A DNA stretch of 64,000 nucleotides from Sediminispirochaeta bajacaliforniensis DSM 16054. GTDB lineage: Bacteria > Spirochaetota > Spirochaetia > DSM-16054 > Sediminispirochaetaceae. Positions 50,450 through 58,220 of the stretch are shown piece by piece. The stretch spans positions 1 through 64,000 of the forward strand of contig NZ_KB899410.1 in the NCBI RefSeq assembly GCF_000378205.1, given 5' to 3'. Below the pieces are notes generated by a model. It made no database searches. It saw only the letters and a list, made by a program, of their open reading frames with translations, and was not told the origin of the DNA. The translations under genes were made by a program, and so were the position numbers. Numbering within the stretch: the stretch's first letter is position 1; each line of letters opens with the position of its first letter.

Positions 50450-52162
50450 ATGGAAGATGGGGTAAAGGCTGTCGATATTCAGGGCTTGCATTTCAGCTAC
50501 CGGGGAAATCCCGAGGTTGAGGCCGTGGGCGGCATCGATTTGAGTATCGAACGGGGAGAGTTTGTTGTTGTTATGGGACCAAGCGGGGCCGGCAAGTCGA
50601 CCCTGGCAAATAGTTTGAACGGTCTTATCCCCGGTTTTCTGAAAGGAACGTACAAAGGGCAGGTCTTAGTGAATGGAAAGCCGGTAAAGGGAAATAGCGT
50701 CAGCTCTATGGCGCGTACAGTCGGATTGGTTTTTCAGGATTTCGAGGCCCAGCTTTTTTCCACGAACGTCAATCTCGAGATAGCCTTCGGGCCTGAAAAC
50801 TTTGCAGTTGAGAGGAGCGAGATCGTAAAGAGAATCGAGAAGGTCTTACATACCGTTAACCTTCAAGGCTTTGAGGAGCGGCAACCATCAACCCTCTCGG
50901 GAGGACAGAAGCAACGCTTGGCGATCGGCTCGGTCCTCGCCACCTTTCCCGAAATCATCTGCATGGACGAACCAACCACTGATCTGGATCCCATGGGCAA
51001 ACTGGGAATTTTTCAGATAGCGCGGGAGCTTCATGCAAGCAGTGATTTTACCCTTATCATCATAGAACACGAGACCGAAGAGGCGCTGAATGCAGACCGC
51101 CTTGTCCTCATGAAGGATGGGAAGATCCTTAAAGAGGGAAAGCCGAATCAGCTACTTCGCGATGTGGCTTTTACCGATGATATCGGCATCATGAGCCTTC
51201 AGATTCCGAAGTTTTTTCATGAACTTCTCCATATTGAGGGGGAGCGGCTTCCCATTACCCCTGAGGAAGGGAAGACCTTTTTTAACGAGCGGGGACTGCG
51301 GATTGAAGATCGAGCCTATCAAGCCCTTTTGGCCGGTGAGAAGGAGCGCCGGGCTACCTATGGTGGACCCGTTGTCCGAGTCGAAGGGCTCTCTCATGTC
51401 TATCCCAACGGGAACAAGGCTGTCAGTGACGTCGATCTTGAGATTTGCGAGGGAGAGTTCGTCGCTTTGCTTGGCCACAACGGCAGCGGCAAAACCACCC
51501 TGGTAAAACATCTAAACGGACTTTTGCTTCCCTCCGAAGGAGAGGTCGTCGTTTACGGAAAGAACACCAAAGAGCACTCCATCTTTGAGATCGGTAAGGA
51601 GATCGGTTATGTGTTTCAGAATCCCGATCACCAGATTTTTTCGGACACGGTCTACGACGAGGTCGCCTTCAGTCCAAAGATCCGCGGCTGCGGAGAGGAG
51701 GAGGTGCGTCGTCGGGTGGGCGAGGCCTTGGAATCGGTGGAGTTGACCGGCTACGAAGAGGCCGATCCCTTCTCTTTAAGCAAGGGAGAGCGTCAGCGGG
51801 TTGCCGTCGCCTCGGTCCTTTCGGCCAGGCCGAAGACCATCATCCTTGATGAACCGACGACCGGACTTGATTTCAAGGAGCAGCGCCGGATGATGGAACT
51901 GATCAGAAAGCTTAACGAGGCAGGTCATACCATCATCATGATTACCCACACCATGTGGGTAGTCGCCGAATACGCCCACAGGGTGGCGGTGATCAAGGAT
52001 GGAAGGCTTTTGATGGATGGCCCGACGAGGGAGGTCTTTGCCAGGGAAGGAGAGCTTACCGCCTCATATCTCAAGACACCTCACATCGTCTCCCTTTCCA
52101 ATCTGTTGGGCAGGACATTGCTTTCCATCAATGAAATGAAGCTGTGTACAGAGGGGATGTAA
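50450..52162 (+). CDS. ECF transporter fused double ATPase (A-A')
   Basis: 570 residues from ATG 50450 (AAAGGAGG upstream); the open frame further 5' belongs to the mtnP-like vestige region. Two complete ABC domains are fused. The first has Walker A GPSGAGKST (43-51), signature LSGGQKQR and MDEPTTDLD; the second has Walker A GHNGSGKTT (about 342-350), signature LSKGERQR and LDEPTTGLD. Fused pairs serve as the whole ATPase unit of one ECF transporter. T and S genes follow at 2 and 53 bp. This differs from the first ECF locus, where A and A' are separate. Confidence 0.92.
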   Translation: MEDGVKAVDIQGLHFSYRGNPEVEAVGGIDLSIERGEFVVVMGPSGAGKSTLANSLNGLIPGFLKGTYKGQVLVNGKPVKGNSVSSMARTVGLVFQDFEAQLFSTNVNLEIAFGPENFAVERSEIVKRIEKVLHTVNLQGFEERQPSTLSGGQKQRLAIGSVLATFPEIICMDEPTTDLDPMGKLGIFQIARELHASSDFTLIIIEHETEEALNADRLVLMKDGKILKEGKPNQLLRDVAFTDDIGIMSLQIPKFFHELLHIEGERLPITPEEGKTFFNERGLRIEDRAYQALLAGEKERRATYGGPVVRVEGLSHVYPNGNKAVSDVDLEICEGEFVALLGHNGSGKTTLVKHLNGLLLPSEGEVVVYGKNTKEHSIFEIGKEIGYVFQNPDHQIFSDTVYDEVAFSPKIRGCGEEEVRRRVGEALESVELTGYEEADPFSLSKGERQRVAVASVLSARPKTIILDEPTTGLDFKEQRRMMELIRKLNEAGHTIIMITHTMWVVAEYAHRVAVIKDGRLLMDGPTREVFAREGELTASYLKTPHIVSLSNLLGRTLLSINEMKLCTEGM

Positions 52163-52163
52163 G

Positions 52164-52967
52164 ATGGATATGTTTTTATATATGGATCTGAAGACTGGTA
52201 TCCATCGTCTTGATCCGAGAACAAAATTGCTGTTGATGTTCCTCACCTTTACCGTCGGTGTCATATCAAAGAACATCATTATCTTGAGTGCGACGCTCCT
52301 TCTCGTTTTGCTCCACGGGGCAGCAGCTAAAATCCTTTCCAATTTGAAGCGAATCAAGGTGGTCCTGCTGATGATAAGCCTCTTTTCCCTTGTCATCTGG
52401 GCCATCGCCGGGAAAGGGGGAGGAGAGCGTTTCCTCATCTTTTCTCTCAATGGTCTCTTTTACGGATGTATGACCGCCATTCGCACAAACCTCATGATCC
52501 TTGCCGGTATGGTTTTCCTCAGCACGACTAAAATTGAGGAAATCTCGGAGGGACTGGTAAAGATTCATCTGCCGTATCGCGGGGCCTTCGCCTTTTCGAC
52601 CGCCATCAGGCTGGTCCCGATGATTGTGGCGACCAGCTATACAATCATTCAGGCGCAGAAGTCCCGGGGATTAGATCTTGACTCCGGAAATATCCTGGAA
52701 AAGATTCGAAAATACGCTCCTTTGATGATTCCCACCCTGGTTTCGGTGATCAGGGGAACAAATGTTTTTTCCATGGCCCTTGAGTCGAAAGGGTTCGGTT
52801 ATTCCGAAAAACGGACCAATTATCTTGATCTGAAAATGACGTGGAAGGATCTCCTTGCCTCTTGCATCGGTGTTGCCGTTGTGGCGGTGGTTGCCTATAT
52901 TCGTTTTGATGCTGCGGCGTTTCATTCCCTGGTTTCCACCTTCCCTTGGGCCGATTATTCTCTGTAG
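52164..52967 (+). CDS. ECF transporter T component
   Basis: 267 residues, beginning 2 bp after the ATPase stop. The usual EcfT layout: HRLDPRTKLLLMFLTFTVG at the start, five or so membrane segments, and the two coupling motifs QAQKSRGLDL (about residue 155) and ALESKGFGYSE (about 205), which correspond to the ARG-type motifs that touch the ATPases. It scaffolds the fused ATPase and the S component of this operon. Confidence 0.9.
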   Translation: MDMFLYMDLKTGIHRLDPRTKLLLMFLTFTVGVISKNIIILSATLLLVLLHGAAAKILSNLKRIKVVLLMISLFSLVIWAIAGKGGGERFLIFSLNGLFYGCMTAIRTNLMILAGMVFLSTTKIEEISEGLVKIHLPYRGAFAFSTAIRLVPMIVATSYTIIQAQKSRGLDLDSGNILEKIRKYAPLMIPTLVSVIRGTNVFSMALESKGFGYSEKRTNYLDLKMTWKDLLASCIGVAVVAVVAYIRFDAAAFHSLVSTFPWADYSL

Positions 52968-53020
52968 GTGTATCGTGTGCCTCTTTTGAGGTACCTAATA
53001 CATAATAAAAGGAGTTGCTT

Positions 53021-53845
53021 ATGAGAGATGTGTTTGCCATGTGGAAAAACACCAAAATGGTCGTTCTTGTGGCACTGAGCGCCGGCCTGTATGCGGCCCT
53101 GCTGATTCCGTTTAAGGGCTTTGTACTTATCCCCGGTATCACCGAGGTCAGACCTGGAAGCGCACTTCCCGTAGTTCTTGGCCTGCTTTTCGGTCCTGCC
53201 GGTGCCTGGGGATCTGCCATCGGAAACCTTATCGGAGACTTTTTCGGTTCTCTTGGAATCGGCAGTATCTCCGGCTTTGTGGGGAACTTCATGTTTGCTT
53301 ATGTTCCCTATAAGCTGTGGATTAATCTTGGTCTTGCTCCCTCCGGCGAGTATACCCCGGATCTGAAATCAGGAAGAAAGGTTGTTACATACGTGGTCGT
53401 TGCCATTCTTGGCGCTGCAGCCTGTGCGCTTCCCATCGCCTGGTTTCTTGATGTCCTCGGTATGGTTCCCTTTGCGGCTCTCGGAAGTATCATTACCCTG
53501 AACAACAGCATCCCTTCGATCGTCCTTGGTATTCCCGTTCTCTTGATCCTCTATCCCAGGATCGTGAAGTGGGACCTCCTCTGGACTGATCTCATGGATG
53601 AAGAGGATATTCCCGTCGCCGGAAAGCTTTCCAGGATCGGTGCCGTTATCATGGTCATCAGCATCCTTGTAGGACTCATCGGCGGCTTTCTTGCAGCCTT
53701 TGGCGTAGGGCAAGAGCTACTCTATGGCGGGTTCGGTGCAGGAGGTGATGTGGGATCAGCCGGTGTTGTTCTCATAGGAGGTATCGGTACTGCCGGGTTG
53801 ATTATCTCCTCGTTCCTGCAGAACTATCCCAAAAAAGAATCGTAA
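53021..53845 (+). CDS. ECF transporter S component
   Basis: 274 residues from ATG 53021 (AAAAGGAG upstream). The membrane pattern and the LPVVLGLLFGPAGAWGSAIGNLIGDFFGSLGIGSISGFVGNFMFAY block are typical of ECF S proteins with a Gly-rich packing helix. It is longer than the usual 180-220 residues, with an extra loop (about 130-145) and a C-terminal pair of helices ending in NYPKKES. Specificity cannot be read from the sequence; the isomerase and RpiR neighbours suggest a pentose-containing compound. Confidence 0.82.
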   Translation: MRDVFAMWKNTKMVVLVALSAGLYAALLIPFKGFVLIPGITEVRPGSALPVVLGLLFGPAGAWGSAIGNLIGDFFGSLGIGSISGFVGNFMFAYVPYKLWINLGLAPSGEYTPDLKSGRKVVTYVVVAILGAAACALPIAWFLDVLGMVPFAALGSIITLNNSIPSIVLGIPVLLILYPRIVKWDLLWTDLMDEEDIPVAGKLSRIGAVIMVISILVGLIGGFLAAFGVGQELLYGGFGAGGDVGSAGVVLIGGIGTAGLIISSFLQNYPKKES

Positions 53846-53858
53846 TTGGTAATCATCG

Positions 53859-53884
53859 GACCGGTGCCGTTAGTGGTGCCGGTC
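53859..53884 (+). terminator. stem-loop between S component and RpiR genes
   Basis: GACCGGTGCC and GGTGCCGGTC form a 10-bp stem (two G-T wobbles) with a GTTAGT loop. No T-run follows, so it may be a partial terminator or RNA-processing element limiting regulator expression. Confidence 0.45.
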
Positions 53885-53891
53885 TGTATAA

Positions 53892-54734
53892 ATGGAGAAA
53901 TACGTGTCATCTTCCCCCTTAAAAAAAGATTTTTTTACACGTCTGAAAACTGCCTATGCCTCGCTTTCCGTTTCTGAAAAGAAGGTAGGGAAATTCATTC
54001 TTTCCTATCCCTCTCGTGTGGTGGAGATGTCCCTTGCCGAGGTTGCCAGGGAGAGCAGCGTCAGTGATGCGACGGCCATGCGTTTTAGCCGTAGTATCGG
54101 TTACCGGGGATGGCTCGAGTTGAAGATTGCTCTCATCAGATCGCTTCCCGAAAGCATCGGAGATGAGACTATCGGAGAGAGCCCTTTTCGGGCGATTATC
54201 AGGAAAAGTAAAGAGGCTCTGGATGAAACCGCCATGGCTTTTGATGAGGATACCTTTGAACGAGGTATGGATCTACTCCAGAATGCCGGAAAAGTCTTGA
54301 TAACCGGTTCCGGAACCTCGGGACCTATAGCTCACGAACTTTATAATAGGTTGTTTCGTCTCGGCATCAACTGCACGGTGGCAAGTGATGTGATGTTGCA
54401 AATCATGCATGCGGCACTTCTGAGCGAGAAGGATCTTCTTTTCGTGATATCCCAGTCAGGGGCTTCCGATATGGTCATGAGAGCCGTAGAGGTTGCAAAA
54501 CGTTCCTACGTCCCTGTGATGACCATCACGGGGAATGCTCTGACCGAGCTTGCCAAGGCCTCCGATGTTCTCCTGCTGTCGGTTTGCCATGAGCCAAACC
54601 CCGAAACGGTCGCCTCCCGGATCGCTCAGCATGCCATTGTGCAGGCTATCTATCTTTCCCTTTCGAGACGACTGGGAGATCGCGGCCGCCGGCTTGAAGA
54701 TGGCATCTGGGACGCGTTTTTCCCGGAAGCATAG
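53892..54734 (+). CDS. RpiR-family transcriptional regulator
   Basis: 280 residues: an HTH_6 domain (LSVSEKKVGKFILSYPSRVVEMSLAEVARESSVSDATAMRFSRSIGYRGWLELK, about 18-75) and a SIS sugar-phosphate-binding domain (KVLITGSGTSGPIAHELYNRLFRLGI, VISQSGASDMVMRAVEVAK, about 130-260). It senses a phosphorylated sugar and represses or activates the operon it closes. GTG 53904, with GGAG six bases upstream, is an equally good start. The likely site is the palindrome at 49281-49301. Confidence 0.9.
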   Translation: MEKYVSSSPLKKDFFTRLKTAYASLSVSEKKVGKFILSYPSRVVEMSLAEVARESSVSDATAMRFSRSIGYRGWLELKIALIRSLPESIGDETIGESPFRAIIRKSKEALDETAMAFDEDTFERGMDLLQNAGKVLITGSGTSGPIAHELYNRLFRLGINCTVASDVMLQIMHAALLSEKDLLFVISQSGASDMVMRAVEVAKRSYVPVMTITGNALTELAKASDVLLLSVCHEPNPETVASRIAQHAIVQAIYLSLSRRLGDRGRRLEDGIWDAFFPEA

Positions 54735-54784
54735 TAGCATCTTCAAATTTTTCTCATATAATAGCCGTTATAGGAGAAAAATTT

Positions 54785-55597
54785 ATGGCAGATTGTTCGG
54801 AAAAGAGGCCTGGAAATATCATCTATTTTTCTCATGGAGGTGGCCCTCTCCCGATTCTCGGCGACCCAAGTCATGCGGCGATGATCGCTTTTATGAAAGA
54901 GCTTCCCCGGCAGTTGCCGAAACCGGAAGCTGTTGTCGTTGTGAGTGCCCACTGGGAGGAGCCGCTTCCGACCATCATCGGGGCCGAGGCCCCGTCGCTG
55001 TTTTATGATTACTACGGCTTTCCGAAGGAGGCGTACGAGCTGCAATATCCTGCGCCAGGAGCGCCTCGTTTGGCGCAAACCATGCAAAGGGCCCTTCAGG
55101 AGGCCGGCATTGCTTCGAGAATAGATGAGAGACGTGGTTTTGATCACGGTCTATTCATTCCTTTGAAGATGATGTATCCCGATGCCGATATTCCCATGAC
55201 GCAATTGTCCCTTATCCGGGGATTGGAGCCGCAACAGCATATTGCCTTGGGCCGGGCCCTTCGTTCGCTGGCAGATGAAAACATCCTCATCATCGGATCC
55301 GGCTTTTCGTTTCATAATATGCGGGCCTTTACCTGGGATTCGTCGAATCAGGAGGATCCTGCGAATGATGAGTTTCAGGAGTGGCTTATCGATGTTTGTA
55401 CCGGTGATTACAGCAGCTCCGAGCGGGAAGAAAAGCTGACGGCCTGGACTGATGCTCCCCATGCCAGGTATTGCCATCCGAGAGAGGAGCATCTGCTTCC
55501 CTTACATGTCTGTTTGGGAATGTCCGGACAGAAGGCCCGCCTTGTGTTTGACGATCATATTCTGGGAAAGCGGGCTATTGCTCTGCAGTTTTGCTGA
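54785..55597 (+). CDS. LigB-family (4,5-DOPA extradiol-type) dioxygenase
   Basis: 270 residues, the length of YgiD/DODA proteins. Metal- and substrate-contacting blocks: YFSHGGGPLPIL (His), VVVSAHWEEPLPTI (His), FDHGLFIPLKMMYPDADIPMTQLSL (His) and IIGSGFSFHNMRAF. Family members open catechol-type rings with Fe or Zn; many bacterial ones have no known physiological substrate. The gene lies after the RpiR gene with its own AGGAG site, and nothing nearby suggests aromatic degradation. Confidence 0.87.
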   Translation: MADCSEKRPGNIIYFSHGGGPLPILGDPSHAAMIAFMKELPRQLPKPEAVVVVSAHWEEPLPTIIGAEAPSLFYDYYGFPKEAYELQYPAPGAPRLAQTMQRALQEAGIASRIDERRGFDHGLFIPLKMMYPDADIPMTQLSLIRGLEPQQHIALGRALRSLADENILIIGSGFSFHNMRAFTWDSSNQEDPANDEFQEWLIDVCTGDYSSSEREEKLTAWTDAPHARYCHPREEHLLPLHVCLGMSGQKARLVFDDHILGKRAIALQFC

Positions 55598-55611
55598 CCT
55601 ATCACGACGGA

Positions 55612-55828
55612 GTAGCTTCGGGGATGTGCGAACGATGTCCAGAAGACTCTTCCATGAGGGCATCTTGGATAAAGGGGTTTGGTAGATCTTCATCGGTACG
55701 GTCCTTGGAGGCGATTGGGAATATGTTGACAGGAACATCAGGCCGTTGAATGGGGCCGTTCTCTGCGAGAAAGCAACAGCCGATAATCGTTAGGGAGGGA
55801 TGAGCCTCCCTAACGATATGAGCTGCTA
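55612..55828 (-). other. possible protein-coding remnant in the 228-bp gap
   Basis: Between the dioxygenase and SDR genes, the minus strand carries a frame of about 70 codons without a usable start, reading GCCFLAENGPIQRPDVPVN, then IFPIASKDRTDEDLPN and ending HIPEATPS at a TGA. Amino-acid use looks natural, but I recognise no family. It may be the C-terminal stump of a lost gene or chance. The rest of the gap holds two hairpins. Confidence 0.25.
55786..55817. terminator. strong hairpin downstream of the SDR gene
   Basis: ATCGTTAGGGAGG (55786-55798) with its perfect complement (55805-55817), loop GATGAG. It lies just after the SDR stop on the minus strand. There is no T-run directly after it on either strand. 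Confidence 0.5.
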
Positions 55829-55840
55829 AAGCAGCTTTTT
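55821..55840 (+). terminator. short terminator hairpin overlapping the SDR stop codon
   Basis: AGCTGC-TAAA-GCAGCT followed by TTTT on the plus strand; it would stop plus-strand transcripts coming from the dioxygenase gene. The SDR stop codon (minus strand) lies inside it. Confidence 0.5.
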
Positions 55841-56677
55841 CACTTGCTCTTCAAGAGAGAGCGGTGAGCGCTCCAATACTTTTTCGAGATCGCTGCTTGA
55901 GATATCAAGGGTACCGGCAGCTATGGATTCGTCGAGTTGTGCATAGAAAGCGGCCCCGGCCTCGGGCATTCCTGCTGCAACCAATCGTTGTTTCCGTTCT
56001 TCGACGCTGATCCGTTCATACCGAATATCCTTTCCCAGTACCTTTCCTGCTGCTGAGGCAAGCTGCTCATAATTCCAGGGGGCACCTGCGAGTTCCAGGG
56101 TCATGCCGTCATAGCTTTCCGAAACAAGTGCTTTTGCCGCTGCTTCGGCATAGTCACTTTTGGAAGCCGATGCTACTTTGCCGTCTTCCGCGGCTGCAGC
56201 TATTGTGCCGGAGTCTCGGGCAGCCCGGATATCTCCGGTATAATTTTCCGCATACCAGTTATTTCTGAGGATAACGAATGAAAGGCCGGAATGCCTTAAT
56301 AGCTCCTCGGTCGCTCTATGCTCGGGGGATAGCGGATTGTCTGAGGTATCGGCCCTGGTAATACTTGTGTAGAGGATTGTTTTGGTACCGGCATCCTGTG
56401 CAGCCTCAATAACGTTCTGATGCTGTGTAGCTCGTTTTCCCACTTCGGAACTTGATATCAAAAGAAGGCGATCCACCCCGATAAAGGCCTTCCTTAGTGA
56501 GTCTTGATCATCATAATCGCCGATACGCACGGTAATTCCCTGCTTTTCGAGATGTTCCGCTTTTGATCTGTTTCTTGCAAGGCCAATGATAGAAGAAGGC
56601 TGAACACCGAGGTTTATCAACTGTGAAACTACCAGTGATCCAAGCTCTCCAGTGGCCCCTGTTACTCCATACATCAT
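55826..56677 (-). CDS. NmrA-like SDR reductase (QorB-type NAD(P)H:quinone oxidoreductase)
   Basis: 283 residues, the size of QorB. The nucleotide-binding GVTGATGELGSLVV is at the N-terminus, LARNRSKAEHL sits at the end of strand 2, and LLISSSEVGKRATQHQNVIEAA, ITRADTS, LRNNWYAENY follow, as in the QorB/NmrA-like atypical SDRs. It probably reduces quinones or senses NADPH. It is divergent from an HxlR regulator across a control region with a 16-bp palindrome, a pairing well known for redox or electrophile-responsive genes. Confidence 0.87.
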   Translation of the reverse strand: MMYGVTGATGELGSLVVSQLINLGVQPSSIIGLARNRSKAEHLEKQGITVRIGDYDDQDSLRKAFIGVDRLLLISSSEVGKRATQHQNVIEAAQDAGTKTILYTSITRADTSDNPLSPEHRATEELLRHSGLSFVILRNNWYAENYTGDIRAARDSGTIAAAAEDGKVASASKSDYAEAAAKALVSESYDGMTLELAGAPWNYEQLASAAGKVLGKDIRYERISVEERKQRLVAAGMPEAGAAFYAQLDESIAAGTLDISSSDLEKVLERSPLSLEEQVKKLL

Positions 56678-56686
56678 CTTTTTCTC

Positions 56687-56735
56687 CTTACTAAAAGTTA
56701 GTTATTCATGAAATATAGTACTAACTTTTAGTAAG
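56687..56735. promoter_or_regulatory. HxlR operator between divergent genes
   Basis: CTTACTAAAAGTTAGT (56687-56702), 17-bp spacer, perfect inverted copy (56720-56735). On the minus strand it overlaps a possible SDR promoter (TTGTCA then CTATAT about 17 bp later), and one arm carries the AAGGAG site of the SDR gene, so binding would silence it. Confidence 0.7.
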
Positions 56736-56799
56736 TGACAACTCTTTTTTTTTATGGTACGTTTAGTAGTGTTCAATATTTTTTTTGCATGGTGATGGT

Positions 56800-57183
56800 A
56801 TGAAGCAAATTCCGTACGATGTGTTTGCCGCCGGTTGTCCCTCCCGGTCCGCTTTTTTGCATATATTCAGTCGCTGGGGCGTCCTTATCCTTGCACGTCT
56901 TCAGGAAGGGCCTGCACGTTTCGGTACACTGGCTCGATCGATAGAGGGAATTAGCGAGCGAATGCTGTCGAAGAGTCTCAAACTTCTGGAAGAAGAGGGA
57001 CTTGTTTACCGCCGGGAATTGGAAAAGCGTCCTCCCCATGTGGAATATGGGCTAACCGATGCAGGTGCACGAATTGCCGAAGGGATTCTGTATGTAATCC
57101 AGCAGCTTTATACCGTAATGGACTCGAGGGGCAGCACACTCTCTCGTACCGAAAAGTCGTGCGAAGAGGTAAGCATGGAGTAG
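56800..57183 (+). CDS. HxlR-family transcriptional regulator
   Basis: About 127 residues from ATG 56800 (a TTG at 56785 is in frame; ribosome site weak). Single HxlR winged helix: CPSRSAFLHIFSRWGVLILARLQEGPARFGTLARSIEGISERMLSKSLKLLEEEGLVYRRELEKRPPHVEYGLTDAG. A Cys (residue 12) lies at the N-terminus where redox- or aldehyde-sensing HxlR proteins carry their reactive Cys. It probably controls the divergent SDR reductase. Its stop codon TAG is the first three bases of a miniature mobile element, so the natural C-terminus may have been changed by insertion. Confidence 0.9.
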   Translation: MKQIPYDVFAAGCPSRSAFLHIFSRWGVLILARLQEGPARFGTLARSIEGISERMLSKSLKLLEEEGLVYRRELEKRPPHVEYGLTDAGARIAEGILYVIQQLYTVMDSRGSTLSRTEKSCEEVSME

Positions 57184-57329
57184 TGTCCGGAATCCTGGTG
57201 GTTTTATGCCGTTTCCTCCGGAGAAATTCTTTCATTTCCCGGATTACTTGATCTTTTACACCTGCACTCTTGTAATTGATGGAAAGAAAAAGAATTGGGA
57301 TGCTTTGACCACCAGGATTCGGAACACTA
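57181..57329. mobile_element. miniature inverted-repeat element, 149-bp copy
   Basis: The left end TAGTGTCCGGAATCCTGGTG and the right end CACCAGGATTCGGAACACTA are near-perfect inverted repeats of about 22 bp. Both ends match the short element at 9157-9215 in the opposite orientation. TA at each boundary fits a TA target duplication as made by IS630/Tc1-like transposases. The 105-bp interior shows no transposase. The element directly follows, and supplies the stop codon of, the HxlR gene. Confidence 0.7.
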
Positions 57330-57377
57330 TGCAAGTGCTAAATATATCCCCGTGGGATAGGTTGCCGGCAGAAGGGT

Positions 57378-57405
57378 CCCCGGCCTCACAACCGTAAAGC
57401 CGGGG
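57378..57405 (-). terminator. weak terminator hairpin after the encapsulin gene
   Basis: CCCCGGC (57378-57384) pairs with GCCGGGG (57399-57405) around a 14-base loop, 10 bases after the encapsulin stop on the minus strand. The following bases (ACCCTTCTG) give no real T-run. Confidence 0.4.
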
Positions 57406-57414
57406 AGCACAGAA

Positions 57415-58212
57415 TTACATGCTAAAGCAGACCAGAGCTTCCGGGGTGATGACGCGGAAGCTAAAGGATTCCGAGAAGAAAAGATGAACCTCTTCGGAAT
57501 CGTGATGATGATAGCCTATGGAGAAGTCCTGCCCCAGGGTAAGTTCAAAGTCTCCTCCCCGATCGGAGGCGAGGATGGCCGTATCTACAAACCCTGAGTA
57601 GATGACCTTACCCTCAATTTGCTTTTCCACTAAGGTTTTTAGTGATCCGCCAGGGGTCGGACGACCCATGAACTTCCACAATTCGGAATTGACAATAAGG
57701 TTACTTGCACCCCTGACACCTTCCGCAAGCAACCTGGTTTTTGCTTCGGAAACGGCATCGACGATCGCTTCATTTTCGAGCTTAAGCGGTATTTTGTCAC
57801 TGTCGACGGCATCCTGGATACCGGTAATCATACCGGGCTTAAAGCCCTTAAAAATTGCCGTTTCCTCAAAAGCCGCCATCTTTTTTGCCGCCGTTACGAC
57901 TGGGGTCAGATCGATATCAAGGGCCCCCCGTTCGATGTTGTCCAGTTCCCAGGTTTTCAGAGAAAAACCGATACGGCTTTCCACCAGAGGCTGAACCATA
58001 TAGACGCCGTATCGGACCTCGTCTTTTTTTTGGTCCTTGCTGAGGGCAAGTCGCCCCAGGTCTACACTCGTGTATCCAATACCGTGGGGGCCGGATACGT
58101 CAAGGAATTTTCGTCCCGACAAATTGGCGGCCAGAGTCTCCCTCGCCATCTCGTCTATTTCTTTCCATGCAGCATCGCTTATCGGCGCAAGATCTCGTTT
58201 CAGGATATCCAT
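57415..58212 (-). CDS. encapsulin shell protein (family 1, linocin-M18 type)
   Basis: 265 residues, the normal length of T=1 encapsulins. Diagnostic blocks: LKRDLAPISDAAWKEIDEMARETLAANLSGRKFLDVSGPHG at the start, SRIGFSLKTWELDNIERGA, AFEETAIFKGF, and the C-terminal DFSIGYHHHDSEEVHLFFSESFSFRVITPEA. The HK97-fold subunits assemble into a hollow shell of about 24 nm around cargo. The cargo gene is 8 bp upstream, and GGAGG precedes the ATG. Confidence 0.96.
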   Translation of the reverse strand: MDILKRDLAPISDAAWKEIDEMARETLAANLSGRKFLDVSGPHGIGYTSVDLGRLALSKDQKKDEVRYGVYMVQPLVESRIGFSLKTWELDNIERGALDIDLTPVVTAAKKMAAFEETAIFKGFKPGMITGIQDAVDSDKIPLKLENEAIVDAVSEAKTRLLAEGVRGASNLIVNSELWKFMGRPTPGGSLKTLVEKQIEGKVIYSGFVDTAILASDRGGDFELTLGQDFSIGYHHHDSEEVHLFFSESFSFRVITPEALVCFSM

Positions 58213-58220
58213 GTTACCTC

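Noticed and set aside
55502-55738. 78-codon minus-strand frame over the 3' end of the dioxygenase gene
   Set aside because: It overlaps conserved dioxygenase codons and has no natural-looking composition or ribosome site.
57206-57397. 63-codon frame across the 149-bp miniature element as a transposase remnant
   Set aside because: No transposase motif; it reads through the inverted repeat end and into unrelated intergenic DNA.
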